NCBI GenBank assembly: GCA_036924085.1
Contig: JAVGWX010000025.1
Coordinates: forward strand, 31,073,921-31,137,920
Source: Ariolimax columbianus
Taxonomy: Eukaryota; Mollusca; Gastropoda; Stylommatophora; Arionidae
Direction of reading: 5' to 3'
Length of the DNA: 64,000 bases
Shown: positions 43,279-55,762 of the stretch, piece by piece
How positions within the stretch are numbered: the stretch's first letter is position 1
Layout of the letters: each line of letters begins with the position of its first letter
Program-made: the position numbers and the translations under genes
The notes under the pieces: generated by a model
The model's database searches: none
Seen by the model: the letters and a program-made list of their open reading frames with translations, nothing else
What the model was told of the DNA's origin: nothing

Positions 43279-44900
43279 GACCCGTTATTCAGCGGGGGAT
43301 ATATCATTGGGGGTTTCAGCATCTCCATTGATCTCTTTTTTGAACTCATATTATAATCAATTTTTATATAAAATGTAATTGCCAGCAATTGTTGATAGTA
43401 GTGAAAACAATAATTTTAAATAAACTGCTATGGGTATGATCATTAATAATCAAACAACATTACTACAGCGCTCTACTAGTATTGGCTAATTGGTCTGGGA
43501 TGGCAAAAAGGCAAAGAAAAAGCGGCAGGCAGTATTTTAATCAAAATAAGTTTTTGTATAAAATTAAGTTTTTGTTTGAACTTCACGATCGACTGAGGGC
43601 CATACAATTTCAAAAAACATAAAGTTAAGTGGATTAAGAATTTACAAAAGTAGGTTCTTTTCCATTCAGTTTTACTATTATTAAATGTTTTAGCAGTGCA
43701 AATTTACATATATGTAAGCCACAACCGACTTTTGATTACTGGCTGAAAGCATTCAAATGACGTATGTTAGACTTCATATGTGACCTCAACATATTTTGTC
43801 ACATGCAGAATAATGTAACATATGATAGTGGCAATTGTTATTAGAAAAAGTCAGATGACAGTGGCTTAATGACTATTCTCTCGACTCGCTCTTGGATGTT
43901 CTGTGGTTCTTGTTCAGATTATTATTCACAACTCATTCACCAGGTGGTGTCAAGGACCTTATTCTGTGGAACTGATGTTCTTTCAGTCAGTTATCCTGTC
44001 TGTTAGGCTGCATTTCATTTCTGGCTTAAATTATCTTCCAGCTGCATCTTACTCTTCATGTTGTAATAGGTGTACATAAGTCTGACAATGACTCTCTGTA
44101 ATCCTGGTATACAATTATGCAGTTTTTGTGCCTAATACCAGGTAGTAAAAAAGCATTTAAATTCATTCAAATGTATTTTTCCTGGATTACCATGTTGGAC
44201 TAATCTTCTCTCAGCCTGTTTCTCTATCTCATTTGTGGGATCTACCCAGAGGACACTCATAGTTGTAGGGCCACCAAGACATCACACTTTGAGTCCAGCT
44301 ATTCGTGCAGATTACATACATGGGCTTCTCTAATGTGGTATCTATGGCATAATTAAAAGAGGTTTGGCACTTGCTTTTGGTGTTATGAGTTTGGTCTCTT
44401 TTAGAGAGACTCAATGTTTTTCATTCCGTTGCCCTTTGAGTAAATTTAATCATCTCTGTCTGCTTTATGTAGGTTCCACACTTCAAAACCATATACCATA
44501 ACTGGATTAGCCATGCTGTTAAAGGTAACCTCTACAAAAGGACATACATTCTCCGACACAGGCATTCTGAATGAAGATCAGCTGGAGGTTACCCTCCTGC
44601 TTCTTCTTTGGTCTTTGATACTAAAAATAAAGACGATGATAATGAGTGACCTTCAACAGTGCAAAGGCTGAGAGTGAAAGGGCATGTTGAGATGCAACTA
44701 GCAATATTAGTACCCGCACTGTAACCTGCCAGGTATATCACGAACGGCAGCTATTGAGGGTTGAGCTTGGCACTGGTTACCTGTAGAAACTTTGAGCACT
44801 AAAGAAATAAATGACAACGTTTACATATTGTGGTAGAAGAGGAGCAACTCAGTCGAAAATATTAGTGCACAAATATTGACAATTGTGTTATCTCATGCAG
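43279..44900. other. 3' part of gene C intron 1
   Basis: This aligns with about 22100-25415 of gene B without its SINEs and without the duplicated block. The LINE-like - strand frame at 44229-44414 (SLSKRDQTHNTKSKCQTSF) is shared with B and is decayed. No other gene is seen. Confidence 0.5.
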
Positions 44901-44949
44901 GTCAGAGAATGGACTCTGGTATCTTTGAACTGAAAGAAGAAGACATCAG
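44901..44949 (+). CDS. Gene C exon 2 (49 nt)
   Basis: Acceptor TCATGCAG, donor GTAAGT. It reads SQRMDSGIFELKEEDI and exits in phase 2. It carries LKEE, a SUMO-like site. Counterpart of 25416-25464. Confidence 0.7.
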
Positions 44950-44993
44950 GTAAGTGTACATTTGTAGCGCACATCAGAAAGATTGTTGTTGTT

Positions 44994-45706
44994 ATCCCAT
45001 AGCTGCGGAGCAAGCCTGCTCTTAACAGCCCAATGCCATTCTTATATAGGTACTGGTCTTCTTTAGTTGTTTCAGTGCTCCGTACAGTGTGTTGCCAGTT
45101 TTTATAGGTAACATAACATAAGTATTTTTTTCTCATGTCCGCAAGCGCCTTGCACTCAATGAGTAGATATCGAACAGTTTCATCAGGATGAGAGCAATGT
45201 CTGCACAGATTGATGCAGTTTAAGTGGCTATTGACTCTGGTATGTCCTGTTCGGAACTGAAACATGAGACTTTGATCTCTTCTATATAGTTTATTTATGT
45301 CATTGTTACTTTTTGGCTGTGACATTTCGCTAAATACACTGCGACTTGTTGTTTCCATCGCCCACCTGTTCATTCAGATTTCTTGAGTATTCTTAATAAT
45401 TTATTTTACTGTGTGGTTACTGCAGGGTCTATCCAATTGTTGTTTCGGGCTCTTATTTTTGCCAATTTGTCGGCATCTCGTTCCATAGTAGCCCACTAAG
45501 TCTAAGGATCCATTGCAAGGTAACATTTTTTTCTGTGGGCATTAATGATGTTATTGATCGCCCTCCCCATCAAAGAATATCTCTTTTTATGGGGTGTTCT
45601 TCAGCGCCTCCAAGACCGACTTGGAGTCACTAAAAATTACTAAATCCATCTACAACAATTCGCCCAAGTCAACATGTTGGTGCAAAATCTCTACTGCTGG
45701 TGTTAT
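44994..45706 (-). mobile_element. RNase-H LINE fragment, different family
   Basis: On the - strand: VIFSDSKSVLEALKN (RNase H, catalytic Asp), YGTRCRQIGKNKS, then a clean frame with NDINKLYRRDQSLMFQFRTG, HTRVNSHLNCINLCRHCSHP and YLLIECKALADMRKKYL (C-terminal Cys/His region), ending near GIGLLRAGLL. It is in intron 2 of gene C and absent from B, whose sequence runs straight from TTGTTGTTG to AATGATTATTAGC. Confidence 0.75.
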
Positions 45707-45953
45707 AGTTATAATGATTATTAGCTGCATCTTTGGTACATTTGTCTTGTTTATTTTGTATAGTCAAGATTCTTTAGTTCAAGGCTGTCCTGCAAGCATT
45801 TTGTAAATGATGGCTAAAGAGGGTTGCGTATGGGGCTAGCAACCTCATTACGTGGAAACAATTTGCTACAGAAACCACTAACACAACAGTATACTAAGTC
45901 CTGTGATGTAGACTGCCTGTAAGGAGCCTTCTGCAGTGGTTGTCATATGCTTT

Positions 45954-46304
45954 CTTCTTCTTCGTTCGTTCTCAATCTCCAGCGACCAAACCCTGAAAGG
46001 GCTTAAGTAGCAGAATGTAGTCCAGAGAACGGAATGTGTTGTGTCGTAGTTTACAGCTTGGCTGCGATATTTGCACCTATCGGTCCAACACATCCGACTT
46101 CAGCAAGCATTTTTGGTTACAGGGTTAGCATTCCCTCTTCGATCCCTTCTCCTTAGCCAGTCTACCCTGATGCAGCCTGTTATCCAGGATCACTGCTGGA
46201 GGTGTAGAAGGGTCTTGGCAGCATTGGTTCGCTGGCCCTGACGCAAGGTCATCTATGGGTCGCTGACCACTGTAGCGCATGTGCTGCTCAGCATCTTGAT
46301 CCCA
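45954..46304 (-). mobile_element. Family-2 SINE-like repeat, 11-bp TSD
   Basis: A 351-bp reverse copy; the left end TTCTTCTTCGTTCGTTCTCA is its GAA-rich 3' end. The TSD is TCATATGCTTT (45943-45953 and 46305-46315). The B paralogue (about 25765) is empty. Confidence 0.88.
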
Positions 46305-46492
46305 TCATATGCTTTGAATTGGGCCAAATTAGGATGATGATTGGTTTGTACAAACTATAATTACATTGTACAAAATATTATTACATTAAACTTCACATAA
46401 TTCTAGCAAACTTTATTTTTCTTATTAAGGGAATAAATAAAAGGACCATGTTTGAATTTGTTTGACTTGTTTGTGTTTTCTATTCTTCCTAG

Positions 46493-46601
46493 TCATCAGA
46501 AACAGATCATTCATACTGTCACAGAAATCAAACCAGAAAACTGGGGAGACTGTAACCCAGATGGTAAATCAACACAGATAAAACAGGAGCTAGATTATCA
46601 G
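46493..46601 (+). CDS. Gene C exon 3 (109 nt)
   Basis: Acceptor TTCCTAG, donor GTAAAT. It reads (S)HQKQIIHTVTEIKPENWG ... STQIKQELDYQ. IKPE and IKQE fit psi-K-x-E. Counterpart of 27576-27684. Confidence 0.75.
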
Positions 46602-46849
46602 GTAAATATTTTCAGCATCATTTTACCTTTTTGCTCCATGTAAAGCACAGGGCCACTGTTACAATTGGTCACCACTCAGGAAGTCTATATCCAAACACTT
46701 TCAATGGTGGTTTCTGTAGCAATGCATTTGTGTGATGGGATTTCTAGCTCCATGCACAACCTGCTTTTCTTGCATTTTACATGCTGGGAAGGTGACAGTC
46801 ATATTCTTTAAATACATGTATATATATATATATATATCGTTTTTCTTCA

Positions 46850-49130
46850 ATTATGAGAAGCCAATTTGTTTCCCTGAACCCAATCATGAGCAGGACAGTA
46901 GATCCATGTCAACCACTGGAGGTTTGAGGCCAAAACAGCTGCTATCCACTTGTACCTAAGCGTTCTCTTCTGTACCTTCTGAAGTACGGCTTGCGTGTCT
47001 GTCACGATGGCTGCCCTTGTTATCATCATCATGAAGCTTGTCCTTTGTATCTTCTTCTTCTTCGTACGCTGTCAGACGTCAACCTGTATTGTTTAGAAAA
47101 AAGCAGCGGTCATCCTGAGGCTGTCGACACGGCCATAGAGCTTGTCTATAGTAAATCGTAAATAGGTCGAAACTTTCAATGTTCTCGTCTTCTGCAACAT
47201 TTCTCATTTCTTATTATAGAAGTCTCAAATATCCATTTCAGTGCTGAGGTCACTGCTTCCATCTCCATTCTCATACTGGAGGTTGTTGACATGTATCCGC
47301 TCAGCAACAACCTGTTCTCTCATTTTAGCTGAGAAACCCCAGCCTAATGTCCCACTACGCAGCACTGATCTGTCAGTGTATAGGACAACATCACTCTCCT
47401 GCGTGTTCTCAGTTATCAGCTGATTCACCTTTTGCTCTGCTCTCCCGCTGCTCCGTTCTCTGTATTCCTTGCCTACGGTTATGATGACTATCTGGTATTC
47501 TATCACCAGTGTGGGCCCATTCTTCCCCTTTGGCCTTCGTCTCAGCTGGAGTGACGTGTTTGATTGTTGTTTTTGCCTGTGCCATCCATAATGACCCTCT
47601 CTTGATTCTTGACCCCTTGATGTCTAAGATACTACTGTGCAGAGGGTACCACGTGTCTGTGGTGACACGCATATAGATTTTGACTTGGGCCAGTTTATGT
47701 CTGGATGTCACAGATAACAATCTCAACATGTACCACATCATCAGAATCAGGGTATCTCTAGTGCAGTGCAGAACCAGTCGCATACCTTCATTCTGGGTGC
47801 GGTCCAACCTTTCATACTGTGTTCTTGATAGTGTGAGGATGCCTAGTCCGTAATCGATGACAGACAACACGACCTGACGAAATAGGATGAACAGGAGAAC
47901 AAGTTGGCAGCAGCAGCCATGGTCTTGAGTGCTCCTAACCCTCTCTTACATCTTTGTACGATGTGGTCAATGTGGCAATTATAAGAAAGACAGCGATCAA
48001 ATGTTACTCCGAGGTATTTCAACCTGTCACACCTGTCAATGGTGCAACCATCAAAAGTAATGCCCGGGAGTTTAGCCTTTACTATGGAATTATTCAAATG
48101 GGATCACATCATGCAGGCTTTGTTCGGATTGATCTTGGAGCTTGAGTCACTGCACCACTGTGAGATTGCTTGCAAGGTTTCCTGGATGTCTTTGACCAAC
48201 TCTTGTCTGTATGAGCCAGTCCTGTACGTTAGGATGTCATCGGCAAATGTCAACGTTCGCCCTGTCCCTGTGGGTTGAGTATTGGCCATTTTCACTGTGT
48301 AGATGTTCAACAGGACCGGTGAGAGCGAAGACCATTGAAACAGTCCTGGACATATTCGCCTCAGTTCTGGTGTCCACAATTCCACACGCAGCCAACTTTT
48401 CTTTCCATCAAGGCAGCTAATATCCAACTAACAAGCCACAAATTTAAACCACACTGCTTCAGGCATGTAATTAAAGTCCCAAGATTGACACGGTTATATT
48501 CATCTTCCAAGTCAAGTGCCACCACGACTGTTTCTTTCTTTGACAATAGCCCTTCATACAAAAGTTCCAGTGTGATCCCAGGTCTCCTTCGCTATTCTAT
48601 AGCTGCCCAGCGTATCGGGTAGAATCTGCCCCCGATCAAGGTAAGCCATTATTTTCATGGCCACCATCTTTTCTGGCAATTTTTCATATACATTCTTTAT
48701 GGTGATTATTCTATAGCTGCTGAGAAGTGTGGAGTCCCTACCAGATTTAGACAATGAGCACAGATAGCTATGAAGCCAGTCCTCAGACACAGATGACTTC
48801 TCTATAGTGTGATTAAACTTCTTCACCATATTTCATATCTCTGTCTCGTCCAACTGCTTGAGATGACAATACTGTACTCCATCATGACCTGGGGCAGTGT
48901 TTTTGCTGGGTCGTAGGCTATTTGCAACCTCTGCCTTCATGATATCATCTATATAATTCTCTTCCCTGATGGCTGCGTCTAAGATGCCTTTATGAGTTTC
49001 CTGATGGGCATCTGTCGCCTTTGTCAGTCTGGGCCAAATATCGACGGAAAAAATTCTGACCATCCTTCTCTTTGTCTGTCTTCGGGAGCCTTCCTGTGGT
49101 GTCTTTAATGATAATCTTCTGATCAACTAT
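46850..49130 (-). mobile_element. I-like LINE ORF2: RT and RNase H, decayed
   Basis: Reading leftward in changing frames: SLRPSKNTAPGHDGVQYCHL (49126-48833), LPEKMVAMKIMAYLDRGQIL, VVVALDLEDEYNRVNLGTL (RT motif A), TLTFADDILTYRTGSYRQ (motif C), LKYLGVTFDRCLSYNCHIDH, then RNase H (VVLYTDRSVLRSGTLGWGF; TDTQAVLQKVQKR; WIYCPAHDWVQGN). The endonuclease is missing. It is more complete than its relative at 14167-15884 and lies in intron 3 of gene C. A fragment of the other RNase-H LINE (about 47040-47150) is inserted in the RNase H part. Confidence 0.82.
47040..47215 (-). mobile_element. RNase-H LINE 3' end nested in the I-like LINE
   Basis: TTCTTCTTCTTCGTACGCTG and CAGCGGTCATCCTGAGGCTG are the 3' end of the GAA-tailed LINE. 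The relative at 14610-14630 is uninterrupted (CTTGTTATAGAAGTCTC), which shows that this is an insertion. About 65 bases on its right are unassigned. Confidence 0.75.
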
Positions 49131-49135
49131 TTTTG

Positions 49136-49505
49136 GGACTGGGGGTGGTGGAAGCGTAAATTAGAGCAGGGTTGACCCGCAGCCTGACAGACGCCATCTA
49201 TGCATCTCAGCTAACCACAAAACGAACACCTGATGTTACAGCCACACAGTCCCCTTTTTTGTGACATATTCTCTGTGGGATGAGAATCCATAGAATAATT
49301 TGAGTCAATTTTTAACTTAAATTGTGTCCAAGCAGTGGCTGTTATGCCTACTCTTTTAAATTTCCAACTGGGTGTGAGCCACAGCACACAGGTGTCTGAT
49401 CTACTACTCAGATATCAGGGAAATTTTACCAGATGATCCATGTGAAAAAATCTCAGTCTCCGTCGTTATTTGAACCCACGACCCCCAGCACCTAAGGCAA
49501 ACACC
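49136..49505 (-). mobile_element. tRNA-like SINE family 3 (C copy)
   Basis: Paralogue of 28157-28558 in the same intron. The head at the right reads TAAGGTGTTTGCCTTAGGTG and GGGTTCAAATAACG (box B-like). A C tract adjoins it. Confidence 0.6.
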
Positions 49506-49908
49506 TTACTCGATTCCACTGCTCCCCCCCCCCCCCCACCCCATATTAAAAAAGCTTCTACATCAAAATAGGTGCAAAATCGTTATCAACAGTTTCAAAG
49601 AAAATTGCAGAAACAATAGTTTAATAAATTCTACACCATCAATTTGTTTAATGGCACAGGAATTATGTATTTTTGGACAATGCAGATATCAAAAGCTCAT
49701 AGTGTGATTCACAAAAACCAGACTCTTAATGGGAAGTTAAAGTGGAGGTGATATATAACATACCACATAATATCATTTTGTTCTTTATAATTTTACAAAT
49801 TAAAAAATGTAATTAAGTATCTTAGAAATCCAGCTTAAAGTTACTATAGACAATGAGGAAATCTAAAATGTCACAAGTTTTGAATATTTTGGCTCAAATC
49901 AAAAGAAG

Positions 49909-50269
49909 GGATCAAGATGCTAAGCAGTGCATGAGCTGCAGTGGTCAGCGACTCGTAGCTGACTGCTAGCGTCAGGGCAGGCAAACCAAAGCTGCCAAGA
50001 CCCTTCTACACCTCCACGTGGTGATCCTAGATAACAGGCTGCAGCAGGGCAGACTGGCTAAGGAAAAGGGATTGAAGAGGGAATGCTACCCCGGTACTCA
50101 AAAAATGCTTGCTGAAGTCGGATGTGTTGGACCAAAAGGTGCAAATATTGCAGTCAAGCTGTAAACTATGACACAATGCATTCCGTTCTCTGGACTACAT
50201 TCTGCTACTTAAGCTCTTTCAGTGTTTGGTAGTGGGAGATATTGAGAATGAACGAAGCCAAGCCAAGCC
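49909..50269 (+). mobile_element. Family-2 SINE-like repeat, 13-bp TSD
   Basis: Begins GGATCAAGATGCTAAGCAGT and ends with CCAAG repeats in place of GAA. The TSD is AAATCAAAAGAAG (49896-49908 and 50270-50282). It is absent from B, where the solo LTR occupies almost the same point. Confidence 0.88.
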
Positions 50270-50328
50270 AAATCAAAAGAAGAATGACCATGACAATGTG
50301 AATGTTAAATAAAATGAGGGGGCGAAAG

Positions 50329-51060
50329 ATGAAGCAGTGAATGAACTGACGATAGCCAGCAACTCATAACTGGCTTCTTGCATCAGGATCAGTGACTGAT
50401 AATTGACCAAGACCCTATTCTACCTCCAAATGAGGCCCTTTGAAACAGACTACAACCATGCATCCTGGCTACAAAGATTAGGAATGTAAGAGTGAAGACA
50501 AACCCGGTCTCCAAAATTATGTACTGAAATTGGATGTGCCAGGCAAAAATACGGAGATATCACAGCCTTGCTGTTAACTAAGACACATCACAAACATCCT
50601 TTTTGGAATGATCGCCAAAGTGGAAATCAAATGAGAAACATATGGCAGAACAAAATCAAAACAACAGAGATAAAAATTCTAAGGAAATGCATCTTTCTTG
50701 TGGCAATGTACCGATGGAAAACATGGACCATCACACAAACACTACAAAAGAAAATTTAGTTTTTCCAGAAAAATTGCACCAGAAAGTTTACCACGGACAG
50801 CAAAAAAGAAAAAAGTCACATTCTAAAGTGGCAAGTAAACAGCATTACATTAAGAAAGCTAAAATACTTTGGCCACATCAAGTAACAAAATAGTCTGGAA
50901 AAAGCTATAGTGGAAGGTATGGTACCTGGAGAACAAGTCAGAGGCAGACCAAGAAGAAGATGGCCACATGACATCAAAGATGGTGTGATGGAGGTGGGAG
51001 ATCTGGCTAAAGATCAGGAGAGTAACTGTGATGAGAGCGATGTTGACCAAAGGACATGCT
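50329..51060 (+). mobile_element. Ancient family-2 repeat followed by an old LINE relic (C copies)
   Basis: Paralogues of 30740-31480. The LINE part again gives LRKLKYFGHIK and EGMVPGEQVRGRPRRRWPHD. B and C differ at only a few positions over 400 bases. Confidence 0.65.
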
Positions 51061-51084
51061 ACATAATGAGAATTTAAGCTTTTT

Positions 51085-51332
51085 TTATTTTTTATTTTTT
51101 GGGTTCGCCTTTATTTTTTTCAAATCCCCAAGGCGGTGTGCGTTGCACTGTGGTTTTTATTTTGCGCCTGTCGGCACAGTGCATCCGACTTCAGCATGCA
51201 TTTCATGTAAGGGTCTGCTTCCTCCTGCATTTTCTAAGGGTTTGCTTCCTCGGGGTAACGGCCGGTGCTGTGATGGGGATCGAACCCAGCACCTTTGGGT
51301 TGTGAGCCGTGCCACTAGGCCACGCCGTCCCC
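51085..51332 (-). mobile_element. tRNA-derived SINE in gene C, absent from B
   Basis: Family 1. Eight bases of the tRNA head are deleted (GTGCCACTAGGCC). The corresponding B sequence (about 31505-31520) has no SINE. The TSD is unclear because of T-rich flanks. Confidence 0.88.
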
Positions 51333-52099
51333 TATATTTTATATTTGAAGTGATCAAATGAAATTTCAGTGAAGTGTCTAAGGAGATAACTTGTAAAAGT
51401 TTATGCCATATTATTTAAAAAACAAAATTGAACATGCAGTGTGATTTAGCCAACTTTGTGCTGACATATGAATCAAAAGAGATTACCAAGACAGTCAGTC
51501 AGGATTGTTCAAATGCTGATGGGAACTTCCTGAAAATGTCAGAACAGGGGATGAAACATGGATTTATGGATATGATGTTCAAGCAAAAGGTCATTACATT
51601 GAGTTGAAACTTCTTAACTGGGACTAAAAAAATACATCTGTGTCTTTCAAATGTGAAGGGTCTGTTGATCATCTTTTTTGATTGGATGGGCACCATTCAT
51701 TATGAGTTTGTTCCACATGGTCAGACGATCAATAAATAGTATTACTTGGATGTTTGAGAGGCAATATGAAGAAAAAGACCTGAAGCATGGACAAACAAAA
51801 CTTTATTGCTGCACCACAACAACACACATGCATACGCATCACTGCTTATTTGTAACTTTTTGGCAAAGCATGAGATGAATGCTGTCCGACAGCCGCCCTC
51901 TCTCATGTTTTGCCCGTTGTAGTCATACTTTTTTCCCAAAGTTGAAATCGACCTTTAATGGTTGCTGATCTCAGACCATAGAAGAATTCAAAGAAATTTT
52001 GCTTCTCTACATGCGATCTATCTCCAAAATATAATTTCCAGGATAAGTTTAAAAATAATTTGGGAGTGGTGTGTCAACAATAGACCAAACTATTTCAAA

Positions 52100-52839
52100 G
52101 AATACAAAGTTGGAATCAATTGTAAGTAAAGACTTTTTCTTATTTATTTTATACATTTTTTATTGTTGATGGCTTGTGTGTGAATTTTAAACTGGGCAGT
52201 CAATATGATTAAACTTTCAGATTTTGTTCTTGGTGTGATCTCAATCTTCAAAGTGTGTCTAATATTGATATTGCACACTAAACTCTATTTCAGCATGAAC
52301 TGTCCGTTGAGGGATACAGGGATATTATTGGAGAGGAGTACTAGCATCTGTAGGCTAGTGAAAGTGAGCCATTATTTTGGTAGAGGCACCATACAGGGGA
52401 AAAGGCATTAGAATCATTTAGGGAGTTAGTCTGTTGTGTAAATAGTGGATATGAAATATAGGCCAGAGATACTGAAATCAGTCAACAACTGCCTGTTAGA
52501 TACGTTCACTATAATTGATGAGTAAACAATCTACAAATTATAGGAATGTGACATCAAATGTGCTTCAATCATGGAGCAAGCTAATAAGAGTTGCCCATTG
52601 CAAGTGAAGATGGTGACAGTATTACAATCATGGTGTTTTATGTGATCACATGTGGCAGTGAAGTCCTATAATAGTAAGCTGCAGCAACCATCCATGTCCA
52701 GTCTTTTCACCATTACTGAAAACCAGTGAACATATGTGGGTCTGCCCAGAGTGTTGTGATGATAAGTCTGTATATCAGGACAGATTGAGACATACAGAAT
52801 TTGACAAATACTCGCTTCTATACATGTCTTTATTCACAG
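52100..52839. other. Gene C intron 3, 3' end
   Basis: Aligns with 32530-33261 of gene B; non-coding. The open stretch VCPECCDDKSVYQDRLRH at about 52740 is not kept in B. Confidence 0.5.
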
Positions 52840-52914
52840 TCTGCAGTATGTACAGAAATGAAGTATCCATTTCTACGAGATCTAATCAAACTGGAACAGA
52901 AACCAGATTGTGCT
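52840..52914 (+). CDS. Gene C exon 4 (75 nt)
   Basis: Acceptor TTCACAG, donor GTAAGT. It reads SAVCTEMKYPFLRDLIKLEQ then KPDCA. Counterpart of 33262-33336, phase 0 to 0; IKLE is SUMO-like. Confidence 0.72.
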
Positions 52915-53905
52915 GTAAGTTACCTGTCTTTCTTTTATTCTTCATCATAAAGTATTGACATATACATATATCTTGGTAGTAATATAGACAGAGTAGGAAA
53001 AACAGATATAAGAATACAAGACAGTTAAACCTTTCATAGATGATATAAGATCACTATTGTGGAACTATTGCCAGGCAGACAAGAAGTTATGAGAAAATGG
53101 TGCTGGTGGATTTAACACACATTAATGACACCAGCAGATGGCATTAAAATACATTCTTTTCTCTTGAATACTCATGATAAAGGAGATAAATGAAAATTAA
53201 AACACACATTGAGAATAATAAACTATGACATACCGTCTCAACATTATTTTCAGGAAAACTACTGAAGAAGAAGAAAAGATCCTGTCTGTCTTGTTTAAAG
53301 TACAATGATGTCTGCTCTGTCTGTCCATGAACTTGGTGTGAGGAAATAGTGAAATAATTGTTTCTAAAGTCCTTGACCTCATGACCTAATTGTCACAATT
53401 TAAGTATGATAAAATGGTTGCATGACAATATTTTCCTTTGCTCTGTAAGAACCTTCAGGTCAACACATTTCTTCTCCATTTTGCTTATTTATGAAGCATA
53501 TGGTCGTCAGTGTAGATGCCTCCTTAAAGGTAGTATGTGCAAAGCACTTTGTGTGCTCTTGTAATGGTGGATTCTTTTAGTTTTTACACATTGACAACCC
53601 TCTTTAGTTGCATGCAGCGACATGTTTGAAGGTGACATTGGGTGTATACTATCTTCAGTAAGTAGCACCGTAAACCACATATGTCATCACTTTTGAACAT
53701 GAAGAGGCTTCTATGGCCAATGGGAACCTGGTTAAAAAAAAATGTGGAAGTGATGGAGTGTCTCATGGACAGAGTTCAACAATAAATCTAGGAATCAAAA
53801 TATGTTCAGCTCTCAGAAAATAAAAAGCCTTCAACAAATATACACCAAGTTCTCATGTCCGGAGCCAACTTCTCCAACAACTCCCTCTGTGTTTTCATTA
53901 TGTTT

Positions 53906-55245
53906 CTTCTTCGTACGCTGTCAGACGTCAACTTAAATTTGTTCAAGGAAAGCAGTGGTCATCCTGAGGCTGTTGACACTGCCATAGAGCTTGTCTAGTG
54001 TTGCCACTGGTGATGACCACATGTGCTTTCTCTGGTCCTCGTATGTCGGGCAATTTTGCAGCAGATGTTCAGCGGTCATTTTCCCTGTACCACAGGTGCA
54101 TTCGTCAGTGCCACCTATCATCAGTTTATTGAATAGGTGGTACCTCAGTCTGTTGTGGCCTGTGCGGAGTCTGAAGACCACGACCTGCTCTCTTCTGTTC
54201 AACTGGTAATACGCATCATTTTTTTGTGTGGTCAGTATGTTCTGTTTCCCATTTGGCCATGTATCTGGCCCTAATAAACCTTTTGAACTCTTCGTAGACT
54301 ACACTAGAATCTAGTTGTGGTAGTCTTGCACCTTCTTTTGCCAGTCTGTCTGCCTCCTCATTGCCTTAGATGTTACAGTGGGATGGAACCAATTGTACCA
54401 CTACTCTTTGTGGTGCGGACTGCTGGCATAGTTGACAGAGTACTGCTCTTAAATCATTGTTCAGAAATTTTATGGCTTTTTGGTGCTATAACCACGGCCA
54501 GGGCATCTGTAAACAGGACTATCTGGCTTTCATTGCTTTCGCCTGTCAGCATTGCTTTTACTGCAGCCTTCAGTGCCTCTGCCTCCGCTCTGAAATTGCT
54601 TGAGAATTTTCCAGTTGCCGCTGACAGTTAATTTTTTTACCATTTGTTAGGCTCAGGAATACCCCTCCCCCTCCATTCTGTGTTGTGTTTGTTACAGAAC
54701 CGTCGGTGTATGCATGGGTCCAGTCCATGCTTGGGCAGTTTTCCACTATGTACCTCAGGGGTATGTCTTTTCTTTCTTTTTCAGTCTGGCTGTTCTTGTT
54801 TCCAATACCTGGTATATTTTCTACCACCTCCGGAATGATATGCTGCTTCTATGTGGGTTTGCGTACAGTAGGGATGGGCTTTGGTGTTGTTATGGTGTTC
54901 ATAGCGTCTTCGCTCATCTTTGCTTTGGCTATTTCTGCAACGTTTCTCCGCTTTAGTTTCCCTTTTCCAAATCTATTTAATCTCTGATGCATTGGATGGT
55001 CTGTCAGTCTTCTGAGTTTCTCCGCTTGCTGCTGGGCTCTGCAGTCTCTTCTGCCGGTCATGGATTGCAGATTTGTAATCTTTTCAAGTTCTACAATTGG
55101 CGTTGACTTCATGCCTCCTGTTATAACTCTCATGGCTTTGTTTTTGAAGTTTGCTAATTTTATCGAAGTTCGCCTTTGCTGCTGTTGCCCATGCCACAAT
55201 GCCATACTCGAGAACTGGTCTCACTCTTCCAGTGTACAGTTTCTC
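53906..55245 (-). mobile_element. RNase-H LINE, 1340 bp, 12-bp TSD
   Basis: The longest copy of this LINE here. From right: AMRVITGGMKSTPIVELEKI, LRRLTDHPMHQRLNRFGKGK, then, after frameshifts, CPSMDWTHAYTDGSVTNTTQ and INRREQ-like then EQVVVFRLRTGHNRLRYHLF and CGTGKMTAEHLLQNCPTYED. The (GAA)n end is at the left. The TSD is TTCATTATGTTT (53894-53905 and 55246-55257). It lies in intron 4 of gene C. Confidence 0.88.
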
Positions 55246-55687
55246 TTCATTATGTTTGACTCAAGCTCCTTTCTCTGTGTGTATTTAGTTCAGCCATTAG
55301 CGCTGCAGTCCTAATGACTCAAGATCAGAAACTGCTTTGTAATACTTCAGCTTGTTTTACAAATGTGTATCCTGTCCAGCACCATATTCTCCACACCTTC
55401 CATGCCACTGTCTGGTTCATTCCAACAGCTCAACATTATTAGCTCTAGAAGATGGCTTAAAAGAGGAATTTATGGAGACCCAAGTGGAACCATAAGTATT
55501 AGGTCGATCAAGTTGTAGTCCAAGAATACTCCTCTTTAGCTGTCTTGTATATGATTAGCAGTGAGCAGTAGTTCTTTTCATTGCTAACCAGTATCACACC
55601 CTGGATCTATGTTGGTCTCTGCAAAATAATGAATTCATGTTTCTTGTTATATGTGTGCTGACACGTTTCACTTCTTATACTTGCCAG

Positions 55688-55762
55688 ACCACTAGCTCCA
55701 CCAGTGAACATGCTAATATCCCTGCTGTAGCAGTCACAGTGAAAGAGGAACTGAAGTGGGAG
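55688..55762 (+). CDS. Gene C exon 5 (75 nt)
   Basis: Reads TTSSTSEHANIPAVAVTVKE then ELKWE; acceptor TTGCCAG, donor GTAAGC. Its peptide is identical to the gene A exon. Confidence 0.78.

Noticed and set aside
52734..52958. Open frame with VCPECCDDKSVYQDRLRH, zinc-finger-like spacing
   Set aside because: The frame is not preserved in the paralogous intron of gene B (about 33150-33250), the Leu-to-His spacing is wrong and a second His is missing; the real exon here (52840-52914) uses another frame.
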